Shown: positions 13,983-21,781 of the stretch, piece after piece
Position numbering within the stretch: the stretch's first letter is position 1
How the letters are laid out: each line of letters opens with the position of its first letter
Origin: a virus
IMG/VR virus record: IMGVR_UViG_3300025921_000070
Span: 1-22,404 of that record
DNA length: 22,404 nt
Direction: 5' to 3' (one strand)
Made by a program: the position numbers and the translations under genes
Notes under the pieces: model-generated
Database searches by the model: none
Told to the model about the DNA's origin: nothing
The model's input: only the letters and a program-made list of their open reading frames with translations

Positions 13983-14656
13983 ATAATTTCCTTAATGTTG
14001 TATTTGTGCCAAAGATGTTTCTTGATTGAACATAATTGCACTCCTAATGCAGTAGAAACACCTAAATAAGAACCAATATCTATTTTCCGAGAAAGAGATA
14101 TTTCTTTACCATCGATAAAAATAATTTTCGTTCTGTGACTTCGGTATTTCGATAATTTGTCTTTGGTGTCTTGCGTATGTGTATGTTTCCAAAATGAGTT
14201 AGCTTCGCCAAATAACCTTCTATTACGCATTTTTTTAAGAGATTCCTCCGTGTGAGTTTCACCATAGAACGGATTATTTTCACCTTTGAAGCGATGGTCT
14301 CCGTAAAAAGGATTATTGGTTCCTGAAAATTCATCACGGATAGAAATTTTTATTTTTTCATATAAACGTCCATTTCCTATTCTGGTATATCCCGTTTTAT
14401 TATGAGAGCGACCCATAGCCACAAATGCATATGACATAGAACGTCTATGTTTTGGTTCAATTACCATTTTTAATAAAAGGGAATGAGCAATGAAATGTTC
14501 ACGGGGAGTTAAGAGGGCCTTATTTTCATTTGTATTCGGCCCCCCTAATGATCGAGGTATTATATGGTGTTTTTCATAAACATTTGGTAATTTACGCCGC
14601 TTCGCTTTCTCCATAATCTGATAGTAAATTTTCGTATATTTGTTGTCTAAGAACAT
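13973..14656 (-). CDS. HNH homing endonuclease inside the split uvsX
   Basis: A 227-aa protein with an HNH core near the N-terminus: YEKHHIIPRSLGG (about residues 27-39), conserved Asn in TNENKALLTPREHFIAHSLL (43-62). Downstream are NUMOD3-like repeats with NNPFYG twice (about 114 and 126) and TEESLKKMRNRR; the C-terminus ends in a NUMOD1-like DNA-binding region (RKIDIGSYLGVSTALGVQL). It sits exactly between the genes for IntN and IntC and presumably spread the split intein. Its 5' end overlaps the N-half gene by 65 bases. An AGGA SD is 5 nt before the ATG, and a TCTAAATA late-promoter-like box lies at 14687-14694. Confidence 0.88.
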   Translation of the reverse strand: MFLDNKYTKIYYQIMEKAKRRKLPNVYEKHHIIPRSLGGPNTNENKALLTPREHFIAHSLLLKMVIEPKHRRSMSYAFVAMGRSHNKTGYTRIGNGRLYEKIKISIRDEFSGTNNPFYGDHRFKGENNPFYGETHTEESLKKMRNRRLFGEANSFWKHTHTQDTKDKLSKYRSHRTKIIFIDGKEISLSRKIDIGSYLGVSTALGVQLCSIKKHLWHKYNIKEIICE

Positions 14657-15623
14657 CTAAATCCTGTCTAATATCGGCTACTTCGATATTTAGACATTCT
14701 GTATTCTTAGCCATATCCAGCATGTTCGCTACAGACATCCATTCTCCACTTACAAGAAATCTATGATTTCCTGAACATCTGACGGTATTACCATCATCTA
14801 ATGTCAATTCGTAAACATCTTTGTCGTTGAATGAAAATGTGTTAGTAACTGGTTTAGGTCCGAAGACTGTTTCGACTACCTCTCCAATTTTAATCTCCTG
14901 AATTTCCTTTGGTCCTGTGGGGGTTTTGATAAGCGTCCCCATTACCAAACATCCTCCCCCCATTTCCTTGGGTGTATAGTTGGCGTTTCCTTTGCCGATA
15001 GCGAGGTAGATGTGATTGGTGACTATCAGCGGGATACCAGCCTGAGCCAAGCGTAGTGTCAGGACACGGAAGACGCCCTTGAGAAGTTGTTGCTTGGTCA
15101 TGTCACGGGTATTTTCACCAGCCTCAGTATCCTTGACTTCCTTGTCGGATGACAACATGCCGAGTGAGTCAAGCACCATGATCAACGGCGGACGTTTGTT
15201 TTCGGCTACCTTTTCGTAGTTGCCAATGATCTTGAGAGCCATGGTGCGGAATTCTTCAATCGTCGCAGGCTCGGCAATCATCATGCGCTTGGTGTCAATA
15301 TCTCGATCAAGCAACATGTCTTTGGTGATCGCTGCTTCGGTATCGAAGTAGACAACTTGTGCGTCGGGATTGCTATCAAGGTGATACTTGGTGATGCCAA
15401 GGGCGATGAACGTCTTGCCTGTTGCTTCCTCGCCTGCGATGGCAGTCACCTTGTTTGTGGGGAAGCCTTTGAATAGTGAGCCTGAGATTACGGCGTTGAG
15501 CATTAGACAACCCGTGTCGGTATATCCCCCAATCTCTGCCGCGTTCTCACCATCGTCTGCAATTGAACCTGCGAACTTTGCTTTGTTGAATTCAGTTACA
15601 ATGTCTTGTAGAAATGATGTCAA
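14592..15623 (-). CDS. uvsX: UvsX recombinase, N-terminal half with split-intein IntN
   Basis: Residues 1-224 are the N-extein of the RecA-family strand-exchange protein: Walker A GEEATGKT (64-71), Walker B LIMVLDSLGML (147-157), and the DNA-binding loop region ending PKEMGGG. The intein begins at Cys225: block A CLVMGTLIKTPTGPKEIQ, block B with NTVRCSGNHRFLV including His287; IntN is 119 aa and stops at a true TAA. Start is TTG at 15621-15623; its SD (AGGAG) is 12 nt away, longer than ideal. The N-terminus TSFLQDIV fits other marine T4-like UvsX proteins. A mini-ORF repeating its first residues lies just upstream. Confidence 0.9.
   Translation of the reverse strand: MTSFLQDIVTEFNKAKFAGSIADDGENAAEIGGYTDTGCLMLNAVISGSLFKGFPTNKVTAIAGEEATGKTFIALGITKYHLDSNPDAQVVYFDTEAAITKDMLLDRDIDTKRMMIAEPATIEEFRTMALKIIGNYEKVAENKRPPLIMVLDSLGMLSSDKEVKDTEAGENTRDMTKQQLLKGVFRVLTLRLAQAGIPLIVTNHIYLAIGKGNANYTPKEMGGGCLVMGTLIKTPTGPKEIQEIKIGEVVETVFGPKPVTNTFSFNDKDVYELTLDDGNTVRCSGNHRFLVSGEWMSVANMLDMAKNTECLNIEVADIRQDLDVLRQQIYENLLSDYGESEAA
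14687..14694 (-). promoter_or_regulatory. late-promoter-like box for HNH endonuclease
   Basis: TCTAAATA in the context TGTCTAAATA on the minus strand, the same decamer as upstream of both GIY-YIG genes. Predicted start near 14681 gives a leader of about 25 nt carrying an AGGA SD before the HNH ATG at 14656. It lies within the IntN coding sequence. Confidence 0.5.
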
Positions 15624-15664
15624 AGTTAAATGATTCTCCTAAAATTTTTAGTAATATGTATGTT

Positions 15665-15688
15665 TTAGTCTTGTAAAAAGTTAGTCAT
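15665..15688 (-). CDS. mini-ORF MTNFLQD, echo of the UvsX N-terminus
   Basis: Seven codons followed by TAA, with a near-ideal SD (AAGGAG, 4 nt before the ATG). The peptide MTNFLQD differs from the first seven residues of UvsX (MTSFLQD) at one position, and several codon differences are synonymous. It lies 65 bases upstream of the UvsX copy, with the stop directly after a GAC codon that also ends the second copy. It may be a leader peptide, a duplication remnant or the 5' part of a bypassed gene (see findings). Confidence 0.45.
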   Translation of the reverse strand: MTNFLQD

Positions 15689-15715
15689 TAGTCTCCTTAT
15701 CTTGGTTGTGTTCTG

Positions 15716-15877
15716 TCAATCTGTCCCCCACATTAGTCTGTCTGTAATGTCATCATGTTTCTGTTTCTCCTTGGCCTCCTCAATAAGTAAAATATCGGCC
15801 ATGGCAGCGGGTGTGATAAACCGCTTATCAAGATACGGGCCGAGTATCACTATTAGTTGGTCGCGGGTCAGATACAT
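15716..15877 (-). CDS. hypothetical protein, 53 aa, between polymerase and uvsX
   Basis: ATG at 15875-15877, one base after the TAA of the DNA polymerase gene. The protein reads MYLTRDQLIVILGPYLDKRF...ADILLIEEAKEKQKHDD and ends GTD. It looks like a small helical protein with no recognised domain. The tight spacing implies translation coupled to the polymerase. A GAGG lies 12 nt upstream within the polymerase end. Confidence 0.6.
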   Translation of the reverse strand: MYLTRDQLIVILGPYLDKRFITPAAMADILLIEEAKEKQKHDDITDRLMWGTD

Positions 15878-15878
15878 T

Positions 15879-18377
15879 TTAGAAAAAATCCTCAATGCTA
15901 TGTTGCTTTTCTATTGCCCACCCCGCCGCATCGAGAAGTGAACGCATCGGTTTCAAAAACGTGACTTCGAACATGTTGGCCCTATCGACATATTCTTCTA
16001 TTTCCAGTTCAACTGGAAATGCCCCATCTGGAGCCCCAAATTCATCCTGAAATAATGGATTGTATTTCACCAAATGAAGATACTTAATTTTATCACCATT
16101 TTGGATTTTGCGATACTTCGAAGTTAGACTTTTGTCCGCTAAAAATTTATTATAGGCAATTGCTGCTTTCACATGTTGTGGTGCCTTGTGCATCGCCGTG
16201 AAGTTTGGCCCGAGATACTTTGTGTAGTCGCGAACGCCTTTGGGTCTGGCAATATCATAAATCGATAGTTTCCAATACTCCTTACGAAAATCTGCAACCA
16301 TCTTTTGCACGGCTTCTTCGCCTTGGGAAAACATAAGTTCCAATCCTTCCTTAATCTTCTTGCGGCAGACTTCGGGAGAATCAGAACGGACGGCTTGGAT
16401 GCCTACAATCTTGAGTTTAGGCTTGGTATAACGCGTGCCTTCGGAATCCCATACCAGGATGGCGTAGTTCTTTTTCTTGCGCCATAGACCCTTCTCACAG
16501 ATATTCTCGCGCTTCATGTGGAGAGCATTCTTGTAGCAGTTCAGATCGCTCGTTAGCTTCTGAAATGACTTATCAATCAAGTCAGCGAGTTCACCAGCGC
16601 AGAAGACATCAAGCGCATCAACAATAACACTCGTTTCAGTCAAGCCTGTTTGCGCGACGAATGCTTCGAGATTTAGGTATACCGAATCCGTATCGGATGC
16701 GATGACATAATCCATGTTAGTCGCCAGTTTGGCATTGAGGAATTTGTTGATTTCATCGGCAATAAACTTAATGACGGCCTGTCCTGTATAGGTAACGGCT
16801 CGTGCGCAATCGATGTTGTAGAACTTGAAGTAAGGGTTTGCGACAGCGCCATAGCAAGAGTTAAGTTGGATTTTCTTGCCATACTGATAGTTGTCGTATT
16901 TAACAATGAGTTCTTTAAGACTTTCGTCCTTGGTTTCCTCGTATTGTCGTTGTAGCTCAAGCATTTTCGACTTGTAGTCTTTGCGTAGTTGAAACTGTCT
17001 CTCAATCAGTTCAGCAAGAAAGCCGCGTTGACTATTGTCAAAAATTGCACCATTGGCCGCCAGACAAATATTCTCAGCCCTGAGTTTGTCTGAATTGAAG
17101 TCACCGCGTAGAATGGAATCTTCGTCATAGCCTGACCAGACGCCGCGAAAGGTTTCGGGTGAAATGTTCCAACCAATCATGATGTGCGGATACAGAGACG
17201 TTAAGTCGAGAGAGACTACCCATTTGAAGAAACCTATCTGGGGTTCCTTGACAAATGCCCCCTTCAGTTTTTCGCGTTCTTTTTTCTTGGGGATGGGCAT
17301 CATGATATTGCGCGGGAGAAGGTCATTGAGACACATACATTCCCATAGCAACACCGAAGTCATGGCGTCTTCGTAGTTGACCTTAGCGTCATAGGCGACG
17401 ACAATCGAGCGCTCGATATACTTGAGTTTCTTTTCAAGCTTGGCGACCAGTTTGGTGTCATGAATGTTGTATTCGATATAGAGTTGAGGATTCTGTTCCC
17501 AAAGTGTGTCAAGATCGCGATACTCTGAATAATCAATCTTGCTTTCTTCTAATTCAATGTAAGAGATATTATTGAGTGAGTAACCATCGCGTTTGGTCGG
17601 GCAGAACTTCTTATAAACCTTGATGTAGTCAAGGCTTGAAATACCATCCAATGTCCAGTCAACATAAACGACGCGCTTGCCATTGACTTCTTCTCTGCGT
17701 TCTCTGCGACGGGCGCGTTTCCACGGTGACAAGGCTTTGGAGAACTCTACCCCAAGCAATTCCTCGGTTCGCAGTATGAGCATAGGAATGTCGAAGGTAT
17801 CAATATTCCAACCTGTAATAACATCAAGATCAAGCTTCTCCCAAAGTTTGATAAACTTGAGAAGCATGTCCTTTTCATCATCACACAGAAAGAAGACTAT
17901 GGATGGATCATTACTGACAAATGACTTCCATGACAGCACATAGGTCATATCGCCCTTCTGGATCGATATGACTGTTATTGGCGTCTTGCGCTTTTGCGCA
18001 TCAGTCTCGGGGAAGCCTTGATCCCCCTGCAAGGTTTCGATATCGACGTTGCCGACATTGATATGCTCAATCTTGTATTCGAAGTTTGGGAAGGTTTCGG
18101 CTATGTAGGAATATTCGTGTTTGGAGAATCCATAGATCGTGTAATCCTGGATTTGATCATATTGATCGATAAACTCCTTCGCATCCCACATATCCTTGCA
18201 ACGGACGGGTTTCAGGAAATGATTTTTGAGATTTTTGTGGATACCGTCGTTCGTAGGAGACGGCACATATATGGTTGGCCTATACTTGACTATCTTGGTT
18301 TCACGTCGGCCAAATTCGTCTTTGCCTCGCACATAGAGGAAGTTCCCCTTGCGCGAGACATTGGAGTAATATCGCAT
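15879..18377 (-). CDS. 43: DNA polymerase, family B, T4 gp43-like
   Basis: The 832-aa replicative polymerase has proofreading and polymerising domains in order. Exo I is VDIET (111-115), Exo II is GWNIDTFDIP (189-198), Exo III is YNIHD (303-307). Pol motif A is SLDLTSLYPHI (389-399), motif B is KKIQLNSCYGA (501-511) and motif C is ASDTDSVY (560-567), with the catalytic Asp residues 391, 562 and 564 present. The C-terminus QHSIEDFF fits a Q-x-x-I-x-x-FF clamp-binding peptide. T4 gp43 is 898 aa. ATG at 18375-18377 lies about 22 nt downstream of a sigma70-type promoter start. It heads the unit polymerase, 53-aa ORF, uvsX, helicase. Confidence 0.95.
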   Translation of the reverse strand: MRYYSNVSRKGNFLYVRGKDEFGRRETKIVKYRPTIYVPSPTNDGIHKNLKNHFLKPVRCKDMWDAKEFIDQYDQIQDYTIYGFSKHEYSYIAETFPNFEYKIEHINVGNVDIETLQGDQGFPETDAQKRKTPITVISIQKGDMTYVLSWKSFVSNDPSIVFFLCDDEKDMLLKFIKLWEKLDLDVITGWNIDTFDIPMLILRTEELLGVEFSKALSPWKRARRRERREEVNGKRVVYVDWTLDGISSLDYIKVYKKFCPTKRDGYSLNNISYIELEESKIDYSEYRDLDTLWEQNPQLYIEYNIHDTKLVAKLEKKLKYIERSIVVAYDAKVNYEDAMTSVLLWECMCLNDLLPRNIMMPIPKKKEREKLKGAFVKEPQIGFFKWVVSLDLTSLYPHIMIGWNISPETFRGVWSGYDEDSILRGDFNSDKLRAENICLAANGAIFDNSQRGFLAELIERQFQLRKDYKSKMLELQRQYEETKDESLKELIVKYDNYQYGKKIQLNSCYGAVANPYFKFYNIDCARAVTYTGQAVIKFIADEINKFLNAKLATNMDYVIASDTDSVYLNLEAFVAQTGLTETSVIVDALDVFCAGELADLIDKSFQKLTSDLNCYKNALHMKRENICEKGLWRKKKNYAILVWDSEGTRYTKPKLKIVGIQAVRSDSPEVCRKKIKEGLELMFSQGEEAVQKMVADFRKEYWKLSIYDIARPKGVRDYTKYLGPNFTAMHKAPQHVKAAIAYNKFLADKSLTSKYRKIQNGDKIKYLHLVKYNPLFQDEFGAPDGAFPVELEIEEYVDRANMFEVTFLKPMRSLLDAAGWAIEKQHSIEDFF

Positions 18378-18405
18378 TAATGTCTCGAAATTGATAAGAG
18401 TGTGG

Positions 18406-18434
18406 ATTATACACTATTATCGAGTAATAGGCAA
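18406..18434 (-). promoter_or_regulatory. sigma70-type promoter for the polymerase unit
   Basis: Minus strand: -35 TTGCCT (18429-18434), 17-nt spacer, -10 TATAAT (18406-18411). The predicted start near 18399 leaves a leader of about 22 nt. The -35 box directly follows the T-tract of the terminator of the preceding gene, a clean unit boundary. Confidence 0.65.
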
Positions 18435-18460
18435 GAAAAAAGGCCCCTTTCAGGGCCTTT
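18435..18460 (-). terminator. rho-independent terminator
   Basis: Minus strand: stem AAAGGCCC / GGGCCTTT (8 bp, 6-nt loop, arms 18453-18460 and 18439-18446) followed by a run of six T (18436-18441, partly in the stem). It ends the unit containing the Hsp20-like gene, 12 bases after its stop codon. Confidence 0.85.
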
Positions 18461-18472
18461 CTCTATAAAGTT

Positions 18473-20932
18473 TTATTGCAGGTCAGAGCTTGTGTTGGCA
18501 ACCAGAGTGTCTGGCGCTTGTTGCTCGACAGGAGCCGCCGCAGGATCAGTCGCAGGTGTTACGGTCGGATCAGAAGCGACCGCAGGTGTTGCGCTTGTAT
18601 CTGTCACAGGCGATGCTATATTGTCCGTAGTTGGTGCAGGATCAGCCGCAGGAGCCGCAGGTGCAACGTTTTGGTCTACAGATGCAGGTGCTACAGAGTC
18701 AGTCGCTGGAGGCGCAACTGTGGTTGCGTCAGCCGTCGCAGTATCTGTTGACGGAGCTACAGGTGGCGGCGTTGCTGAACTATCAACTGGCGTGGTTGAT
18801 TGTGCTTCGGCCGTCGCATCTACTTGAACCACTGGTGTACTTGGAACGTCAGCGGGCGTATCAGAAGATACTGGCAGGGGTGCTGCCACGTCGGTTGAGG
18901 TAACGACAGGTGTATCAGCGGCAACAACGGCCTTTGAAACATCTTTCGAAACGTCTACGCCAAGATCATCCAACTTTTTGTCGGTGTCAGGCGTTGTCGC
19001 CACCACGATATCGTGTTGGTCGGCGGCCGTGACGACAGGTGTCAGTGTCGCGTCGGCGGGAACTTGTCCCTGAGTATCCGAGAGCACGACCTTGTTGTCA
19101 TCGCTGACTGTTGCCTGAACGACCGATTGCAAGGTGTCAGGAACAGAGACCGTCACAGGTGCCGCGCTGGCATCTGCGCTTGGCTGAACGACAACATCGG
19201 CAGGTGCATTATCCTTGGTCGCTTCTGTTTGGGCAGGCGGCGGTGTCGGAAGCGTCACGCCAGCGGGTGCAAGTTCAATTGCATCCTTGGCCGATTGCAG
19301 AACGTCTACACCTTGAGCCTTCATATCGGCTTGGTGATCGGCGTCAACCGCAACAACCACGTCGGCATTGGTGTCAGGTGTCTTGGCGACAGTCGTGACA
19401 ACATTGTCCGAAACGATTTCATGAGTTGCATCAGATACCGTGACCGTGGCCTGAGGTTCGGCCGCCGCTGGATTAACGACGGGTTTCACGTCTGTTGCTT
19501 CGGCGGTTACAACTTGAGGAAGTTCCTTAGGAAGCTCGACAGTTGTCGTGGCGACGACAGGATTTTGGTCGTTGGTTAGGACAGGAACGGGCACATCTGG
19601 CGTGTGTGGCACATCAGGGGCCGCAGCTTGCACAGCTTGCGACAATGCTGCCGAAGGATCAACGCCAGCGTTGGTCAGAGCGTCGTGGGCGTCAGGAGAG
19701 ACGGCAGCAACAACATTGCTTGCCCCATCCTGAGTTACGACAGGAACCATGACGCTATCTTTTGGAACATCCGTTCCATCCGAAGGCGTAATTGCGACAG
19801 CGGGAACACTCCCAGAGTTGTCAGCTTGCACCGCTGGCGTGACATTGACGACAGGCGTCACGGTGTCAGGGACTTGAACTTCGACGGCAGGAGCGGTCGA
19901 ATCAGATGCGGCGACAGGAACAGGAATTGTGTTGGATACGACAGGTGCAGGATCAGCGGGCGCGACAGTTACGTCGGGATGATCGAGCGCGGCCGAGACA
20001 GCAGCGGGAACATCAATGCCAGCGCTGGCGGCAGTCGCGGCAGATGCGGGATCAACGGCGACAACCACGTCAGGCTTGTCAGGATCGGTCTTGACAACCG
20101 TCAGCGTTGAGTCGGGTGCAACACTATCCGTGGCAGGTGTGACCGTGACGGTAGCCTGAGGTTGATCACTTGAATTGCTAACAGGCGCATTGACGACGGC
20201 CGAAACCGTGGCTTGCACGACAGGTGGCACTACGGTCGGTGTGTTGACTGTGACCGTTGGTTGTGCAGTTGTGTCGGCGTTGACCGTGACCTGAGTTGTG
20301 TCGGCGGGCGCAGTATCAACAGGCGCAGTAGTAGGAGGGGTCGCTACCGCAGCCTGTTGATCTTCAACCGTTGGGAGTTCCAACGGGACTGCATCCGTGC
20401 TGTTGGGATCAGAACCCGCAGGCACCATAACAGGTGAACCCTTGGCGTCATACTCAACAGTGTAAGGTGTATCGGACTTGGGTAGAGGCCCGATAGGAAG
20501 CGTTGTAAGAGTTCTCGGTGAATTGGTGTCGTTGAAGACAACCGATAGAATGCCATCATCAAGATTGGCTTCCTTGAAGGCCAGATTATGTGCAACCAAG
20601 AACTTGGCAGACACTTTCCCGCCCGCAAGAATGCCTTGATGGAAGTATACATCACCATCCGATGATGCAGCATCAAAACCGACTTTAGTCGTTGCTGAAA
20701 TAGTCAGATGATCAGCGTCGAGCGTTGCGGTAATATCGCCACGATCTACACCTGTCAGGTCCAATTCAAGGACATAACCGCCATCAGCGGCCTTTTTGAT
20801 ATTATATGGCGGGATGGCCGTTACATCTTCCAGTGAGGTAGATTCATCTACACTCTTGATAAGATCGAGAACGGGATCAAATCCGATGCCGAGTTTACCG
20901 ACATATGAATCATACCCTCTTGATTGTGACAT
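18473..20932 (-). CDS. Hsp20/IbpA-like protein with long repetitive tail, 819 aa
   Basis: Residues 1-150 look like a small heat-shock protein of the IbpA type carried by many T4-like marine phages: VGKLGIGFDPVLDLI near the start, IPPYNIKKAADGGYVLEL opening the alpha-crystallin domain, and LDDGILSVVF near its end. Residues 155-819 are a Pro/Val/Thr/Asp/Ala-rich tail with almost no aromatic residues and no Cys. Within it a module of about 118 residues recurs four times (about 259-325, 378-445, 494-563, 614-678), each with D-x-x-LTxVV, VVAV and GVDV-x-x-A elements. Usual phage Hsp20 is under 200 aa. SD GGAG precedes the ATG. I infer a virion-associated or fibre-like protein; the chaperone assignment is from pattern memory. 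Confidence 0.75.
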   Translation of the reverse strand: MSQSRGYDSYVGKLGIGFDPVLDLIKSVDESTSLEDVTAIPPYNIKKAADGGYVLELDLTGVDRGDITATLDADHLTISATTKVGFDAASSDGDVYFHQGILAGGKVSAKFLVAHNLAFKEANLDDGILSVVFNDTNSPRTLTTLPIGPLPKSDTPYTVEYDAKGSPVMVPAGSDPNSTDAVPLELPTVEDQQAAVATPPTTAPVDTAPADTTQVTVNADTTAQPTVTVNTPTVVPPVVQATVSAVVNAPVSNSSDQPQATVTVTPATDSVAPDSTLTVVKTDPDKPDVVVAVDPASAATAASAGIDVPAAVSAALDHPDVTVAPADPAPVVSNTIPVPVAASDSTAPAVEVQVPDTVTPVVNVTPAVQADNSGSVPAVAITPSDGTDVPKDSVMVPVVTQDGASNVVAAVSPDAHDALTNAGVDPSAALSQAVQAAAPDVPHTPDVPVPVLTNDQNPVVATTTVELPKELPQVVTAEATDVKPVVNPAAAEPQATVTVSDATHEIVSDNVVTTVAKTPDTNADVVVAVDADHQADMKAQGVDVLQSAKDAIELAPAGVTLPTPPPAQTEATKDNAPADVVVQPSADASAAPVTVSVPDTLQSVVQATVSDDNKVVLSDTQGQVPADATLTPVVTAADQHDIVVATTPDTDKKLDDLGVDVSKDVSKAVVAADTPVVTSTDVAAPLPVSSDTPADVPSTPVVQVDATAEAQSTTPVDSSATPPPVAPSTDTATADATTVAPPATDSVAPASVDQNVAPAAPAADPAPTTDNIASPVTDTSATPAVASDPTVTPATDPAAAPVEQQAPDTLVANTSSDLQ

Positions 20933-20964
20933 TTTTTCTCCGAGAATTTTTGTGGGTTGTGGAA

Positions 20965-21438
20965 TTACGGTTTATTTATCTTATTGATATGTTCACCATT
21001 CACCCAATCTACGAATTTCTCATATGAAAACATCGTAACCTTCTTGTAAGGATTGGGAGTGTATTCCTGCGTGTTTGTAAGGATGACAGGCATAGGATAG
21101 CGTTCAGTCTTGCCATACTGATAAATCATGCGACCAACTTGTGTCCAAAGTCGGGCGATTTCTGTTGTCGAGAGCGACCCATGTTCGACAGAATCAAATC
21201 TCTTACCACGTAAAAATGCATAAGCGATTTGTGTCGCGCGGGACGCATTGCGAACAACCGTCTTGCGGTGATTCCGAAGTTCTAACAGTTTCCAAGACGC
21301 GTAATTGTAGGAGTCTTCCAGCCCTTGCTTGTGCTTGGTGCTGGCTTTCCAGTCTGTAGCTATGGATTCCTCGCGCCGAATGATCTTGGCTTCGCCTGCG
21401 AGTTCTTTGATTCTTACTTTAAGAAAAGTGCGTGACAT
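20965..21438 (-). CDS. conserved hypothetical T4-like phage protein, 157 aa
   Basis: Starts MSRTFLKVRIKELAGEAKII, with the conserved-looking core LRNHRKTVVRNASRATQIAY followed by AFLRGKRFDSVE and a C-terminal half ending WVNGEHINKINKP. The pattern SRTFLKVRIKxLAxEAxIIRxEE...LRxHRxxVVRxxAR...AYxFLRGrxYxxvE recurs, from memory, as an uncharacterised protein of marine T4-like phages. It is basic and helical in its first half; nucleic-acid binding is possible but not shown. A 9-bp inverted repeat (21461-21490) lies in its leader. Confidence 0.72.
   Translation of the reverse strand: MSRTFLKVRIKELAGEAKIIRREESIATDWKASTKHKQGLEDSYNYASWKLLELRNHRKTVVRNASRATQIAYAFLRGKRFDSVEHGSLSTTEIARLWTQVGRMIYQYGKTERYPMPVILTNTQEYTPNPYKKVTMFSYEKFVDWVNGEHINKINKP
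20973..20980 (-). promoter_or_regulatory. late-promoter-like box for Hsp20-like gene
   Basis: GATAAATA on the minus strand (7 of 8 to TATAAATA) at the very end of the upstream gene. Predicted start near 20967 gives a leader of about 35 nt before the ATG at 20932, with its GGAG SD. Confidence 0.5.
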
Positions 21439-21460
21439 GTTTGAATATTCTCCGTTGATT

Positions 21461-21490
21461 GAAATTTGGTTTTTGGAAGTTCCAAATTTC
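21461..21490. repeat. inverted repeat in leader of 157-aa gene
   Basis: Arms GAAATTTGG (21461-21469) and CCAAATTTC (21482-21490) match perfectly across 12 bases. An alternative, centred 7-bp palindrome TTTGGAA-G-TTCCAAA lies at 21472-21486. No T-tract follows on the minus strand, so it is not a standard terminator; it could be an RNA hairpin or protein-binding site. Confidence 0.5.
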
Positions 21491-21532
21491 GCGGGAGGAC
21501 CCCTAATATTCTATGAAAATGTAGTCTACAAT

Positions 21533-21781
21533 TTATTTATCCCATTTTGATTTAGTGTGAGGAGGACCAAGAGTTAGGTCCCATCCATGTTTGCCAAAAC
21601 TTGAGAAACAAAACACGACGGCCAAATTGATTGGTCCGCCTATGGCAAGTGTTAGAGCAAATAACAGGTTAACGCGACGTTCGCGCGGACTATCCAGACT
21701 CGGATATTCGTTCTTGAAATAGGCATTACAGAATCCCGCGCCGATCAAGCCGAGCCCGAGCCAGATTAGAATTATAAGCAT
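21533..21781 (-). CDS. small membrane protein, 82 aa
   Basis: Starts MLIILIWLGLGLIGAGFCNAYF, an N-terminal transmembrane segment (about residues 2-21), then a charged loop with SLDSPRERR and a second hydrophobic segment (about 38-61, LLFALTLAIGGPINLAVVF). The end GKHGWDL is followed by a polar tail. Similar two-helix proteins (FxNxYPSLxxxRE...GPxxL...FxKHGW) occur in T4-like phages, from memory; function unknown. The SD GAGGGG lies 8 nt before the ATG. It is the first protein gene after the tRNA cluster. Confidence 0.65.
   Translation of the reverse strand: MLIILIWLGLGLIGAGFCNAYFKNEYPSLDSPRERRVNLLFALTLAIGGPINLAVVFCFSSFGKHGWDLTLGPPHTKSKWDK
21534..21541 (-). promoter_or_regulatory. late-promoter-like box
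   Basis: GATAAATA on the minus strand, overlapping the stop codon of the 82-aa gene. A transcript from near 21528 would carry about 90 nt of leader including the inverted repeat at 21461-21490 before the 157-aa gene. Confidence 0.4.

Noticed and set aside
19013-19579. 188-codon and other plus-strand frames across the Hsp20-tail gene
   Set aside because: They are shadows of a biased repetitive coding region, rich in Arg/Cys/Gly with no protein-like pattern.
18473-20932. CRISPR-like or satellite repeat array
   Set aside because: The repetition is at protein level in a long open frame with imperfect units of about 118 codons; there are no short identical repeats with spacers.
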